A DNA stretch of 64,000 nucleotides from assembly GCA_019359095.1 (NCBI GenBank), contig JAHHHZ010000036.1:1-64000 (forward strand). The letters are read 5' to 3'. This stretch comes from Pleurocapsa minor HA4230-MV1 (lineage in GTDB: Bacteria > Cyanobacteriota > Cyanobacteriia > Cyanobacteriales > Xenococcaceae). Every line of letters starts with the position of its first letter. Within the stretch, counting starts at the first letter, position 1. The notes beneath the pieces were generated by a model that worked only from the letters and a program-made list of their open reading frames with translations, was not told the origin of the DNA and did not search any database. The position numbers and the translations under genes were made by a program. Positions 51,533 through 61,159 of the stretch are shown in pieces.

Positions 51533-52180
51533 CTAAATCCTCCGCAAGACTACGTCATTATAACCTCGCCCCTGAAATGCAAGATATATAAGTTCAAAAT
51601 CATACTTGAGGCAAAACTCATTAATAGCCTCTATAACTCCATATTTTGTCAATCCTATAGGACTCAAAAAAATGTAATCATTCATGGCGATTAGACCATC
51701 AGGCTTTAACTTTAATCGCGCAGCCTCCAAATCTTTTTTGACTCCCTCATAAAAATGATCTCCGTCAATATAAATCCAATCAAAATAATTATCTGGCATT
51801 GACATAATAATTGCAGATGAATCGCCTGTATGTACTATGACTCTTTCATCTAATATTTCTTGAGCAAATTTCTGATTGGCAATTTTTATAGCGTCCCGAT
51901 CGAGATCGACTAAATGAAATTTTTTAGGCTGCGTTATGTTGATAATTTTCTCGGAAAAGCCACATTTCCAAATTCCTATTTCTGCACAAATCGCATCTTT
52001 AGGCATATGCTCCAGCATTTTTTCCCGATTTACCACTATTCGACAGTTACGAATATGTTTTTCTTGAAGTTCTTTGGCTGCTGGCCACATTGCTCGATGT
52101 TGTTGTACTGTGAAATCTTCCCAAGATTGGAGTCCTAATGTTTTCCTAGCTAATTTACGCAGTTTGTCGATCATCATCAA
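51533..52180 (-). CDS. Class I methyltransferase (FkbM/cephalosporin hydroxylase-like)
   Basis: 215 residues, with three Met at the start (52180, 52177, 52174), so the exact ATG is uncertain. The Rossmann core shows ICAEIGIWKCGFSEKI near 63, FHLVDLDRDA near 88 and WIYIDGDHFYEGVKKDLE near 135, a class of small methyltransferases (Methyltransf_24-like) found among glycan- and lipid-modifying genes. It stands alone before the RND operon; the target is unknown. Confidence 0.78.
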   Translation of the reverse strand: MMMIDKLRKLARKTLGLQSWEDFTVQQHRAMWPAAKELQEKHIRNCRIVVNREKMLEHMPKDAICAEIGIWKCGFSEKIINITQPKKFHLVDLDRDAIKIANQKFAQEILDERVIVHTGDSSAIIMSMPDNYFDWIYIDGDHFYEGVKKDLEAARLKLKPDGLIAMNDYIFLSPIGLTKYGVIEAINEFCLKYDFELIYLAFQGRGYNDVVLRRI

Positions 52181-52266
52181 TATTTACAATTTGCTTTTAA
52201 ACATACTCTTAAAAGGTAAATTGTCTGCTAATTGATAATACGAGAACGCGATCGCCACTACGGAAG

Positions 52267-55200
52267 TTATCCTCTTTTTTTACCAAAAACTCGATCGACT
52301 AAATTATGTAGCAAGATATAAAAACAAGGAATAATAAACAAAGTTAGTAGCGTTGCCAATGCTAATCCTGAAAAGACGACAATACCTAATGGTTGCAGAA
52401 ACTCTCCCCCCTGTCCCAGTCCTAATGCCAAAGGAAACATCCCCACTACAGTAGTTATGGTAGTCATGAGAATAGGACGCAATCTTTGAGGTGCAGCTTG
52501 TAAAATTGCCGTGGTGCGATCGACTCTTTCTCGATCTCTAATCTGATTGGCTAACTCGACTAAAAGAATCGCGTTGTTAACCACAATACCGACTAATAAA
52601 ACTGCTCCTACAATTACAGTTATACCGATCGCCGTTTGAGTAAGAAACAGTCCCCAAATTCCCCCCGCTAATGCCAGGGGTAGAGTAAACATAATGACCA
52701 GCGGATCGATAAGGGAATTGTATTGTACTGCCATCACCACAAAAACTAAAAATGCAGCTAGTCCGCCTAAAACAGCGAAAGAAGATTGAATTTCTTGATT
52801 ACTTTGTGCAGCAGCACTGGGGAGGCGACTAACCCCTTCTGGCAAGTCAATATTTTGAAAAATTTGCTCTAGTTCAGCCAGGGCTGCTCCTAAATCGGCA
52901 TCTTCATTGAGGCTACCTGAAATTAGAAATACCTGTCGTTGGTTAATGCGCTGAATTTCTCCAGGGGCTTGTCCTTGTTCAATGCGGGTAACATCTCCCA
53001 AACGAATTAAGCGTTGCGAAGCTATGCCGTTAGGCATATCGCTATCATCGATAAATAAGGGAATTTGCTCTAGTTGCTCGGGGCGACGAATTGAATCTTC
53101 TTCCAGTTCAACTCTTATATCTATCAGGCGGTTTTCCCGTTGCAGTTGGGTAGGTACTGAACCAGTAATCGCCGTTTCTAAGGTATTACCAATGTCTTGA
53201 ATGTTTAAGTTGAGATCGGCAGCCCTTTCTCGATCCAGTCGAATTTGAATTTCAGGTTGTCTAGAGTCGGCATCGGGACGAAAGCTAGATAAAACGGCTT
53301 GTTGTTCTAAGGCATCTAACACCTGCTGTCCTGCTTGTTCTAGTATCTGAGCATTTTCCCCCTGAAGGACTACATCAACATCTGCACCACGCACTGGAGA
53401 ATTGTTTAAAACTAAACCCCGTACTTCACCAGGGCTAAGGCGCAGGCGAATATCAACCAAGTTGAGCTGGTCGAACTCTGCTGATACTCGCGAAACATAA
53501 GCTTCAACATCTGTATTTGGTTGAAGAGCGATCGTACTAGAACCCCGTAAAGGATTTTCGCTTGTGTTGCTACCAAATAAAAAGCCTCCAGATGTCGTAA
53601 AGACATACTCGGTTTCTGGCTGTGCTAGTAGAATCTCATCTACTTTCGCCATGACTTGACGGTTTGTCTCTAAAGGAGTTCCTGGGGGGAATTGAGCGCG
53701 TAATTGAGCCTGCCCTGTATCGATCCGAGGCAAAATTTCTTGGGGAACTCGACCGACAACTAAAATAGTACTACCACCCAGCAGTAAAAACGTCAGTCCA
53801 ACCACCAATAAACGCCGTCGTAAGATCTGTTTAAGCATAATTCCGTAGCGTCTGGTAGCAGCTTCAAATTGACGATTGAAGGTTTGCAGTAGCCAAAAAT
53901 GCCCAATGGAACTCGATCTTTGGATTCCTAGTAAACGAGAAGTTAGCATCGGCACAACTGTTACTGCCACTAAAATTGAGGCAGCCACCGCAAAGCTAAG
54001 GGTAAGAACCAATTCATTAAATAGCAGCGAAATAAAGCCACCGATCAGCAAGAAAGGCAGCACGGCAACTAAATTGGTACTGGTAGAAGCAACCAAAGCC
54101 GATTCAACCTCTTGACTGCTTGAAATAGTTCGCTCGATCAACTGCTGAGAATTAAGTCGTGTCTTGGCATCTTTTCCTGGTGTCATGCCCGCACCTTCGG
54201 CAATATTTTCGAGCATGACAATGGAGTTATCGACAACAATTCCCACTCCTACCGCCAATCCGCCCAAGCTAAATACATTGAGAGACAAGCCAAATAGCTT
54301 CATTAAAATAATTGCTGCCAGTGTTGCTAAAGGAATTGCCAACACAATAATTGCAGTTTGACGCAGCGATCCCAAAAACAGCAAAACGGCGATCGCAGCT
54401 AGTCCTGCGCCAACTAAACCAGAATTGGTAACATTGCTAATTGCATTGCGAATAAAAACTGATTCGTCTAAAGTGGCAACCAATTCGAGATCTTTAGGAA
54501 TTATTCCTGCTTGTTGTAACTCTTTAACGCGCCGTTTGATTCCCTCTACAACTTCAATCGTATTGGCTTCGGGCTGCTTTTGAATGCTTACTTTTATGGC
54601 AGGCTGTTGGTTAAGAAAGACAAAAACTCGCTGGTTAGCTTGACCATCAATAACTTGGGCAAAATCTCGCAGATATACCCGTCGTGGAGATCCTGAGTTA
54701 TTTTCTGTCTCGGCTGCTGCTGAATTCTCCGAATTCTCCACTTCAAAAGCAAGATCGAGAATTGACTCCGCATCCTCAAAGCGACCAACGGCACGGGTCA
54801 AAGGTTCGTTAAGCTCGCCTAAAATTCGCCCGCCAGAAATATCCTGATTGGTTTCTGCTAACTCGGTGAGAACATCATCTAAGGTTATACCCAAGGCTTG
54901 CAAACGGCTGAGATCGATTAAAACCCGTACTTCTTCCTCGACACCTCCCGAAACATCAACCACGGCTACACCCTCAACAACTCCCAGTTCCCGCGCCAGT
55001 TCTTCATCGGCAAACACGCGCAACTGCAAAGGATCTAAAGATTGAGATGTCAGTGCCAGTTCGTAAACGGGGAGTTGAGACGGATCGACTTTAAATATTC
55101 TTGGTTCTTCAACTGTATCTGGTAAATTAGAGCGCGCCCGATTAAATGCAGCAGTAGCATCGTTTAAAGCTTGGTCAATATTCCCCCCTGGTTGAAAGTA

Positions 55201-55503
55201 AAGGTCAACACTTACCTGTCCCTCGCGAGTTTGGGAAAAAACCTGAACCACTCCTTCGGTGGCAGCTAGCCCTTCTTCTAAAGGTCGAGTCACTTCATCT
55301 ATGGCAACTTCGGGGGAAATGCCAGGTACGTCTACTCGCAAACCAATGCGTGGATAGGTAATCGAGGGTAGTAAATCTACCTGAATGTCAAACAGAAAAA
55401 ATACGCCGATCACAATTATCGCTAGGGTTAGCATCAGAGTACCAATATGCTGACGAATGGCAACAGCACTGATACTAAAATTGGCGGGGGGAGAAGTTTT
55501 CAT
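52267..55503 (-). CDS. RND efflux transporter permease (AcrB/HAE1 family)
   Basis: 1078 residues, the normal RND length. The first helix (near 17-36) is followed by a large periplasmic pore loop (PRIGLRVDVPGISPEVAIDEVTRPLEE read in parts, with the EVxxTRPLE pore signature), helices 2-6 with GIVVDNSIVMLENI (near 427-440, the conserved Asp of the proton relay), and the second repeat ending VGIVVNNAILLVELANQ near 974. It exports drugs or lipophilic compounds using proton force. It follows its adaptor gene by 38 bases in the same operon. Confidence 0.95.
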   Translation of the reverse strand: MKTSPPANFSISAVAIRQHIGTLMLTLAIIVIGVFFLFDIQVDLLPSITYPRIGLRVDVPGISPEVAIDEVTRPLEEGLAATEGVVQVFSQTREGQVSVDLYFQPGGNIDQALNDATAAFNRARSNLPDTVEEPRIFKVDPSQLPVYELALTSQSLDPLQLRVFADEELARELGVVEGVAVVDVSGGVEEEVRVLIDLSRLQALGITLDDVLTELAETNQDISGGRILGELNEPLTRAVGRFEDAESILDLAFEVENSENSAAAETENNSGSPRRVYLRDFAQVIDGQANQRVFVFLNQQPAIKVSIQKQPEANTIEVVEGIKRRVKELQQAGIIPKDLELVATLDESVFIRNAISNVTNSGLVGAGLAAIAVLLFLGSLRQTAIIVLAIPLATLAAIILMKLFGLSLNVFSLGGLAVGVGIVVDNSIVMLENIAEGAGMTPGKDAKTRLNSQQLIERTISSSQEVESALVASTSTNLVAVLPFLLIGGFISLLFNELVLTLSFAVAASILVAVTVVPMLTSRLLGIQRSSSIGHFWLLQTFNRQFEAATRRYGIMLKQILRRRLLVVGLTFLLLGGSTILVVGRVPQEILPRIDTGQAQLRAQFPPGTPLETNRQVMAKVDEILLAQPETEYVFTTSGGFLFGSNTSENPLRGSSTIALQPNTDVEAYVSRVSAEFDQLNLVDIRLRLSPGEVRGLVLNNSPVRGADVDVVLQGENAQILEQAGQQVLDALEQQAVLSSFRPDADSRQPEIQIRLDRERAADLNLNIQDIGNTLETAITGSVPTQLQRENRLIDIRVELEEDSIRRPEQLEQIPLFIDDSDMPNGIASQRLIRLGDVTRIEQGQAPGEIQRINQRQVFLISGSLNEDADLGAALAELEQIFQNIDLPEGVSRLPSAAAQSNQEIQSSFAVLGGLAAFLVFVVMAVQYNSLIDPLVIMFTLPLALAGGIWGLFLTQTAIGITVIVGAVLLVGIVVNNAILLVELANQIRDRERVDRTTAILQAAPQRLRPILMTTITTVVGMFPLALGLGQGGEFLQPLGIVVFSGLALATLLTLFIIPCFYILLHNLVDRVFGKKRG

Positions 55504-55541
55504 AATGAAGGGGCATTTCGCCCTGACTAAAATTAATCTAA

Positions 55542-56900
55542 TCAGGATTTTGATGATTCGGAGATAAAGCTAAGACGAACGCGATCGCCATTTTGTAAAT
55601 TACCACTGCTACGGACGACAAATTCTTCTTCTGGTTTGAGTCCAGAGAGGATCTCTACTTGAGAATTGGCGCGATCGCCAAGTTTTACTTCACGGGCTGT
55701 AACTGTTGCCTGTTCTCCCTCTCGCTTTAAAATGAACATGGTTGCTATATCTGACTCGGAATTATTCTCTTTTATCCCCTCTGAGGTTATTTGAACTGCT
55801 GTTTCAGGAACGACAATGTTGCGCTCGCTCTGCTGATTGAAATTAACCCGCGCTAGTAATCCCCTACCAATACGGCGATCGCGGTTGGGAATAGTCACTT
55901 CAACAGGAATCAGTCGGGCAGTAGCATCCGCAGCCAAAGATATTTGGGTCACTTCTCCTGTAAAGGTTTGCTCTGGCAAAGCATCTAACCTTACCTGCGC
56001 TGTCTGTCCTGTCCGAATCCCTGCTAGTTCTAATTCAGAAATCTGTACCTGTACCTGGATCTGGCTAAAATCTCCTAACCGCAAGACTTCATCACCTGCT
56101 TGGGCTAAGTCTCCTGGTTCTAGGACTCGTTCTAATACCGAACCCGTGACGGGAGAAGTCAATACGGTAAATGACTGTCTTTGTTGCTCTTGGGCGACTA
56201 TTGCTTCCTGTGCAGCGACGCGACGTTGAGCAGCTACTACTGCTGAAGCACGGTTGGCTACCTGCTGTTGGGCAGACTGTAATGTTTGTTTTGCTGTCCC
56301 CACCGCAGTTCTATCTAATTCTGCCTCTTGCTCGGAAATCGCACCCTGCTGAAAAAGTTGGCTTGTCCTAGCTGCATCAGACTGCGCCTGTTTTAGTTCT
56401 AATTGCGCCTGTTCGACTTGAGCGCGGGCATCATTGACATCTGCTGTTAAACTGGCTACTTCCGATTGCAGAGCAGCAACTTCGGCTTCTGCCTCCACCA
56501 CCGTAGCTTTGGAGATGGAATCGTCGATTCTCGCTAATACTTGACCCTGCTCTACTCGATCGCCCACATCTGCCGTCACATCCAGCAGTTGCCCTTCAAC
56601 ACGCGATCGCAAAGAAACTTCCCGCACGGGAAAAGTTGTCCCGACATACTCGGTAGCTTCTTCTAGTGAGGCTTGGCGAGCTACTGCTGCATCGACAGTT
56701 ACGAATTTTTGTTGCTGTTGAGGTCTAGCAGATTCACTTTGGGCATCTCCTGGAGGTAATAAGCCACAACCGCCAGCTAATAGGAGCAATCCAGGTAAAA
56801 AAAATAACCAATACGTGGTTGGATTCGGCACCCGATAAGTATATTTAATAGTCAAAAATCTGAGTGACATAATGTTGTTGAAACTGAAGCAGATTGCCAT
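55542..56900 (-). CDS. RND efflux periplasmic adaptor lipoprotein
   Basis: 452 residues from ATG at 56900; ATG at 56870 may be the true start because it lies nearer the signal. The lipobox LLLAGGC (Cys near 45) marks a lipoprotein. The adaptor domains follow: lipoyl halves [32 protein letters not shown] (read in parts near 91), a coiled coil 135-245, and a barrel with [18 protein letters not shown] near 332. It bridges the RND pump to an outer-membrane channel, here not encoded nearby. The gene is divergent from the PadR regulator at 57003. Confidence 0.93.
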   Translation of the reverse strand: MAICFSFNNIMSLRFLTIKYTYRVPNPTTYWLFFLPGLLLLAGGCGLLPPGDAQSESARPQQQQKFVTVDAAVARQASLEEATEYVGTTFPVREVSLRSRVEGQLLDVTADVGDRVEQGQVLARIDDSISKATVVEAEAEVAALQSEVASLTADVNDARAQVEQAQLELKQAQSDAARTSQLFQQGAISEQEAELDRTAVGTAKQTLQSAQQQVANRASAVVAAQRRVAAQEAIVAQEQQRQSFTVLTSPVTGSVLERVLEPGDLAQAGDEVLRLGDFSQIQVQVQISELELAGIRTGQTAQVRLDALPEQTFTGEVTQISLAADATARLIPVEVTIPNRDRRIGRGLLARVNFNQQSERNIVVPETAVQITSEGIKENNSESDIATMFILKREGEQATVTAREVKLGDRANSQVEILSGLKPEEEFVVRSSGNLQNGDRVRLSFISESSKS

Positions 56901-57002
56901 GATTCAATTTCGTCGAGCTTGAATCAAACTATATCAAAATGATACTATTAACGATTATATCAAGAATGTCTGAAAAACTGTTTGTATTGACGGTCACAAA
57001 AA
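56901..57002. promoter_or_regulatory. Divergent control region of the RND operon and PadR gene
   Basis: 102 bases. Contains TATCA-AAA-TGATA (56932-56944), a perfect 5-bp inverted repeat centred between the two starts, plus ATATCAAG near 56956, good candidates for a PadR operator. The geometry (repressor divergent from the pump) is typical of PadR-controlled efflux. Confidence 0.45.
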
Positions 57003-57536
57003 ATGCTGGAATTAGCCGCTCTTGGTCTACTACTCAAAAAACCTTTACACGGATATCTTCTCAAACAACAGTTAGAAAGGTTTATGAGTGGCTGTATCAG
57101 CGTCAACTACGGTGCTATCTATCCTCTATTGAAGCGACTAGAAAAACAGAAATACATTAAAACTCAAGCATTGACAGATGCTGGCTCAAATCGTAAAGTC
57201 TATCAAATTACCGAATTAGGGCGCGATCGCTGGCGCGAAAAAATGTTGGCGCATCCTCATGAAAGCTGGGTTAACAGTCGTTCCCGCTTTATCATTAAAT
57301 TCTTTTTCTTTAGTCAATTAGAACCGACAGAACGAGTTAAACTGATGCAGTCTCGTTTAATGACCTGTCAATTGCGCTTAGAAAATCGCGAATCACAAAT
57401 TGTTGAGCAAGCCGAGGATCCCTATCGGGCGATCGCTTTGCAACGCCATCTAGCAAATCTCCGCTGTGAAATTGAATGGTTAAAAAAACAAATTCTCAGA
57501 GAAGAAAATAATACAATATCCAATAATTTAGGTTGA
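57003..57536 (+). CDS. PadR-family transcriptional regulator
   Basis: 177 residues. The winged helix-turn-helix LLKKPLHGYLLKQQLERFM (10-28), VNYGAIYPLLKRLEKQ (34-49) and YQITELGRDRWRE (68-80) is the PadR signature, and the C-terminal helices 95-165 form the dimerisation coiled coil (type Vir_act_alpha_C). PadR proteins repress neighbouring efflux genes and release them on binding drugs or phenolics. Placed divergently from the RND operon, it is the likely regulator of that pump. Confidence 0.9.
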   Translation: MLELAALGLLLKKPLHGYLLKQQLERFMSGCISVNYGAIYPLLKRLEKQKYIKTQALTDAGSNRKVYQITELGRDRWREKMLAHPHESWVNSRSRFIIKFFFFSQLEPTERVKLMQSRLMTCQLRLENRESQIVEQAEDPYRAIALQRHLANLRCEIEWLKKQILREENNTISNNLG

Positions 57537-57682
57537 ATTATGATAGCGATTACATAATTTATTTAGTTATCCATGTTTGTTTGAAAGAAGAAAGGCAATA
57601 TTTAGGAATAAAAACATAATTGACAAGATATATAGGATTAATTTAATATATACTTCTTCAGCGATAAAATAGTCAGGGTTCA

Positions 57683-57835
57683 GTCTGCCAAATTCCTTAA
57701 ATTAAGCTTAAATCAAAACTTAAGTAAGGAAACGGGGAAACCATTATTGGGGCTTATTCTTCCGAAAAAGGTAAGAAAGGACATCTCTCAGTCCTAGTCC
57801 GTCAGCTAACCTCGTCGGCATTGAGAGGAGATTGA
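57683..57835 (+). promoter_or_regulatory. Cyclic di-AMP riboswitch (ydaO-yuaA class)
   Basis: The aptamer signatures are in order: UGCCAAAUUCC (57686 on), UAAGGAAACGGGGAAACC (about 57725-57742), UUGGGGCUUAUUC, GUAAGAAAGG, and the diagnostic CCGUCAGCUAACCUC (57799-57813). The closing stem pairs UGCC (57686-57689) with GGCA (57817-57820). The order and spacing agree with the ydaO class, whose ligand is c-di-AMP and whose genes control potassium, osmolytes and cell-wall matters. The usual attenuator is not directly attached; the first clear terminator comes 374 bases later. Confidence 0.9.
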
Positions 57836-57983
57836 AGAGTAAGCATTTAAACATGATTGCTCTCATCATTTTCCTTAGTTCATAACTGCTCTATACGTTC
57901 ACACACTGAGGTGGCATAGAAAGATTCTTAGGAATTCTAATGTGTATACCACAGCGATGTTATTTACATAGGAGATCTAGCTC

Positions 57984-58046
57984 ATGTTTGAAATTAAAAG
58001 TACGGATAAAACTAAAGCTGTTGAGATTATTGGAATCGCTTTCTAG
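57984..58046 (+). CDS. 20-codon ORF downstream of the riboswitch
   Basis: MFEIKSTDKTKAVEIIGIAF and a TAG stop. An AGGAGA ribosome site (57970-57975) lies eight bases before the ATG, so translation is likely. It ends well before the terminator at 58209. It may be a leader peptide, a regulatory small protein or the remnant of a larger gene. No similarity to a known family is apparent. Confidence 0.4.
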   Translation: MFEIKSTDKTKAVEIIGIAF

Positions 58047-58208
58047 CTTACCAAGTGACAATAGCAAATAATCATTAAAAGTCCCAAATAATGATACTTA
58101 TTGCTTATTTATACTCTAATACTTAAATGGTTAAACAGAATTTACTCATAGTTAAACAGGGGAATTATTAACTACTTTCAATCCAAGAACCCTATTGGTT
58201 ATTTAAGA

Positions 58209-58242
58209 CAGTTAGCGATTCTTAACCTGACTGCTTTTTTTT
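58209..58242 (+). terminator. Intrinsic terminator before the SLC13-type gene
   Basis: CAGTTAG (58209-58215) pairs with CTGACTG (58227-58233), one G-U pair, then eight T at 58235-58242. It would end transcription coming from the riboswitch unless controlled. Confidence 0.75.
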
Positions 58243-58322
58243 AAGTATCTTTTTTGATTTGAGTATAAATATTACTGGTTTTTGACAACGCAATAAGTAA
58301 TTATTAAATATTAATTGGAATT

Positions 58323-59672
58323 ATGGAAATAACCTTGTCTAACCTACCAGCTATAGTGGCAGCAGTTACCTTTACGGCGGTAATTGTTTCTATTTTAACA
58401 GAACGATTACATTTAACTGTTGCAGCTTTTCTCGGCGCATTAATTTTAATATTCGCTCATGTCATGACTCTTGGTCAGGCAATTGGCTATATTAACCAGA
58501 GTCATGCTACGTTAGCTCTGTTTTTTGGAGTTATGGTCTTAGTGAGAGCTTTTGAGCCAACTAATATTTTTGCTTACTTAGGTACGCAGATGGTGGTAAT
58601 GGCAAAGGGTGAAGGAAAGCGTTTGGTATTAGCGGTAATTGCTATTACTACACCGATCTGTGCGGTATTGCCCAATGCTACTACAGTAATGTTGCTAGCA
58701 CCTCTACTTCCGCCCATTGCTCAAGAAATAGGTATAGATTTCGTGCCTTTGCTGATTTTGATGGTTTTTGTGGCTAATAGTGCGGGCTTGTTAACTTTAG
58801 TTGGCGATCCTGCTACTTTTATTGTCGGAGATTCGATCAATCTCAGTTTTAACGATTATCTCATGAGGTGTAGTTTAGGTGGGGCAGTTGCTGTAGGTAC
58901 AATTTTGATTTTAGCTCCTTTTTTGTTTCGTGATATCTGGAACAAGAAACTAGATGACATGAATACTTTGCCCCATCCTAAAATTAATCACCCAAAAGTA
59001 TTGATGTTGGGTGGATTATTGGTAGCCACAGTTTTACTATTTTTCGTGATTGGTGAAAACTTACCTACTCCTATTCCTCCTGCTTCCGTGGCTTTATTAG
59101 GGGCAGCGATAGCTTTATTGCTGGCTAGTCAAAGTAAAATCGATACGGTACATAATATACTTAGAGACGTTGACTGGAGTACTCTGCTATTTTTCATGTC
59201 TACCTTCGTCTTGATTGGTGGGTTAGAAAAAACAGGAGTAATTAACAGTATTTCAGGAGTCTTAGCCGTTATTTTAGGTCAAAATATCGCTCTAGGTTCA
59301 ATTGCCTTGCTATTTTTAGTCGGTTTACTATCTAGCGTTGTTCCCAACATTCCCCTAGTAGTAGCAATGGTGCCTCTACTCAAGCAATATCTAGTGAATG
59401 TAGACTTAATTGGGCCGCAATTCCTAGAGCCTGGATTTCAAGGGCAATTTCCGCCAGAAGTTTTACCGTTATTCTACGCCATGATGTTTGGTGCTACTTT
59501 AGGTGGGAATGGTACTTTGATGGGTGCATCTTCCAATATTGTGGCAGCTGGGGTAGCAGAAATGCATGGCGGTAATATGTCGTTCAAGACATTTTTAAAG
59601 TATGGTATACCCACGATGTTTGCGCAGCTAATAACAGCAGCATTGTTCGTTACGGTTGCTTTTCTTATTTAA
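58323..59672 (+). CDS. SLC13/ArsB-NhaD-type ion transporter
   Basis: 449 residues with about eleven hydrophobic helices. The IT-superfamily half-motifs are present: AVLPNATTVMLLAPLL near 116 with the conserved NxTT hairpin motif, GLLTLVGDPATFIVGD near 156, and VVPNIPLVVAMVPLL near 338 with GATLGGNGTLMGASSNIVAAG near 390. These proteins exchange arsenite, sodium/protons or anions such as sulfate or dicarboxylates; which one cannot be read off. Lying behind a c-di-AMP riboswitch, it is probably linked to ion or osmotic balance. ATG at 58323 with GGAATT just upstream. Confidence 0.85.
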   Translation: MEITLSNLPAIVAAVTFTAVIVSILTERLHLTVAAFLGALILIFAHVMTLGQAIGYINQSHATLALFFGVMVLVRAFEPTNIFAYLGTQMVVMAKGEGKRLVLAVIAITTPICAVLPNATTVMLLAPLLPPIAQEIGIDFVPLLILMVFVANSAGLLTLVGDPATFIVGDSINLSFNDYLMRCSLGGAVAVGTILILAPFLFRDIWNKKLDDMNTLPHPKINHPKVLMLGGLLVATVLLFFVIGENLPTPIPPASVALLGAAIALLLASQSKIDTVHNILRDVDWSTLLFFMSTFVLIGGLEKTGVINSISGVLAVILGQNIALGSIALLFLVGLLSSVVPNIPLVVAMVPLLKQYLVNVDLIGPQFLEPGFQGQFPPEVLPLFYAMMFGATLGGNGTLMGASSNIVAAGVAEMHGGNMSFKTFLKYGIPTMFAQLITAALFVTVAFLI

Positions 59673-59698
59673 GAAGATAACACAGCTAATTTATTCAC

Positions 59699-59738
59699 GG
59701 CGATCGCGTAAGTTAAGTATATGCGATCGCTATTTTTT
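59699..59738 (+). terminator. HIP1-based terminator after the SLC13-type gene
   Basis: Two GCGATCGC copies (59700-59707 and 59723-59730) can pair with each other, followed by ATTTTTT. Like the one at 15133, built of HIP1 sites. Confidence 0.55.
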
Positions 59739-59908
59739 AGCTATGAAAGCTAAACGTAAACTCTATGTTAAATAAATACTGCCATCGAAGATTTAGAAGT
59801 AGCATAAAAGCTTGAATTAACAAAATAATTTAATCAAAAAAAATAGGATAAAACAGCTGAAACTAAGACACAATATATGGATAATTGCTTAATAACTAAA
59901 AATTAATC

Positions 59909-60211
59909 ATGAGTACTCTGCATATTGTTCCTTATCTTGAAAACGAACAAATGACCCATATGGAATTAAAAATAGATTTAGAGTCAAATACTTTTGCATT
60001 ATTGGTGACGGAATCAGAGCAACCTGGAACGGTTCTGGTTGAAGCTGGCAACAGTTTTATTCAAGAAGAGTTTTTATCAGAACATTATCGCCATGCCCTC
60101 GGTAGAACAATGGATAACAAAGTAATATTTGATGCCGATTATTATTTAAATACAATTATTCCTGACTGTGCGACCTATTTAGGCTGTGAACAAATCAAGC
60201 TACCCCAGTAA
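59909..60211 (+). CDS. Hypothetical protein, 100 residues
   Basis: MSTLHIVPYLENEQMTHMELKIDLESN is followed by FALLVTESEQPGTVLVEAGNSF and a YRHALGRTMDNKVIFDADYYL segment. Mixed alpha-beta, slightly acidic, no membrane or signal segment. I cannot assign a family. ATG at 59909 lies in an AT-rich stretch; a tRNA-Leu gene follows 75 bases later. Confidence 0.55.
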   Translation: MSTLHIVPYLENEQMTHMELKIDLESNTFALLVTESEQPGTVLVEAGNSFIQEEFLSEHYRHALGRTMDNKVIFDADYYLNTIIPDCATYLGCEQIKLPQ

Positions 60212-60261
60212 ATTGCTGCCAATCTTTTAGCTGATAACTTCGTAAACGAAATAATAGATGC

Positions 60262-60267
60262 TATACT
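60262..60267 (+). promoter_or_regulatory. -10 element of the tRNA-Leu promoter
   Basis: TATACT at 60262-60267 is 20 bases before the mature tRNA, well placed as a -10 box. The -35 is unclear. Confidence 0.45.
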
Positions 60268-60286
60268 GACATATGTCACGCGAAAT

Positions 60287-60366
60287 GGGCGAGTGGCGGA
60301 ATCGGTAGACGCACCACACTCAAAATGTGGCGAGAAATCGTGAGAGTTCGAGTCTCTCTTCGCCCA
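60287..60366 (+). tRNA. trnL: tRNA-Leu (anticodon CAA)
   Basis: The full cloverleaf is readable. Acceptor stem GGGCGAG (60287-60293) pairs with TTCGCCC (60359-60365) using one G-U; D arm GCGGAATCGGTAGACGC; anticodon stem CCACA/TGTGG with loop CTCAAAA, anticodon CAA; a long variable arm (CGA-GAAA-TCG) typical of class II leucine tRNA; T arm GAGAG-TTCGAGT-CTCTC; discriminator A. The terminal CCA is not encoded. It reads UUG codons. Confidence 0.97.
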
Positions 60367-60555
60367 CTCTTGGTAGATTTTACCTATACTGTCATCTGAA
60401 TGTGGTTTTATCGCTTATCGCGCTTTAAATGCGATCGCCTGAATAACCAGAAATTATAGCCTTACAAAATTAGCTTAAAACAGTCAGAGCGATCGGCTCG
60501 TAGGTAGTAGTTAAAGAATTTCAGCTAGTTGCGATCGCAGTTTGAATAGAGCCGT

Positions 60556-60591
60556 AAAAAATCCTCCCCAGCCATCTAGACTAAGGAGGAT
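60556..60591 (-). terminator. psb27 terminator (possibly bidirectional)
   Basis: ATCCTCC (60561-60567) pairs with GGAGGAT (60585-60591). A runs (60556-60561) make a U tract on the minus strand. A short T run also follows on the plus strand (AATTTTTG), so it may also stop read-through from the tRNA. Confidence 0.8.
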
Positions 60592-60619
60592 AATTTTTGT
60601 TCGTATTTAAAGTTAAAAA

Positions 60620-61024
60620 CTAAACGCCTCTTTTAAGAGAAATTTCCACTTGCTTAAATTCTTGATCTAAACGATTTTTAAGCTTCTCGGGCAAAGGGCG
60701 ATTACCGTAAGAACTATAGTATCCTGCGATCGCATTTAACGCAGTTTGCATGGTAGTAAATGATCTTAAACCAGCAGTTTCACTGTTACGACGATAGCGA
60801 GAAGCATAATCGCTAATTTGTTTACGAGCGAGACTAACAACATCTTTTTTGTTAGTGGCATTATCAGGTAATTCAATCGCCGTTCTTAAGTTACTCAAGA
60901 CAGCAATAGTATCTTCGCGATAATTTCCTGACAGTCCTGAAGGATTAGAACCACAGCCCATTAAACTAATAGAAACTACTAACACCAGAGCTAGTAGACG
61001 AGATAAGTATTTTTTGGCAAACAT
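60620..61024 (-). CDS. psb27: Photosystem II repair protein Psb27
   Basis: 134 residues. The lipoprotein signal ends in SLMGC (Cys near 24), as in other Psb27 proteins, which are lumenal lipoproteins. The four-helix core shows NYREDTIAVLSNLRTAIELP (34-53), YASRYRRN near 73 and ALNAIAGYYSSYGNRPLPEKLKNRL (read in parts from 95). Psb27 binds CP43 during photosystem II assembly and repair, helping maturation of the manganese cluster. It is monocistronic with its own terminator. Confidence 0.95.
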   Translation of the reverse strand: MFAKKYLSRLLALVLVVSISLMGCGSNPSGLSGNYREDTIAVLSNLRTAIELPDNATNKKDVVSLARKQISDYASRYRRNSETAGLRSFTTMQTALNAIAGYYSSYGNRPLPEKLKNRLDQEFKQVEISLKRGV

Positions 61025-61159
61025 AAATTTTATCAGTAACGATCCCAGATTGCCCTCATATTATCAAGAAACCGTCCCTGATATTTGGCAAAGTTTAATT
61101 CATTATTTCATAATTAATTACGCCTACCTACTTATCTAACTATATTGCTCTGGCTAAAA

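Larger units (their letters stand above)
57537..58322. other. 786-base leader region of the SLC13-type transporter
   Basis: Holds, in order: a c-di-AMP riboswitch (57683-57835), a hairpin-rich stretch, a 20-codon ORF with a ribosome site (57984-58046) and an intrinsic terminator (58209-58242). Each is listed separately. Confidence 0.8.

Noticed and set aside
51491-51694. 67-codon plus-strand frame opposite the methyltransferase at 51533
   Set aside because: Lies antisense inside a well-supported gene; no independent signal.
56939-57160. 73-codon frame overlapping the PadR start
   Set aside because: Out of frame with the clear PadR domain and lacking any motif.
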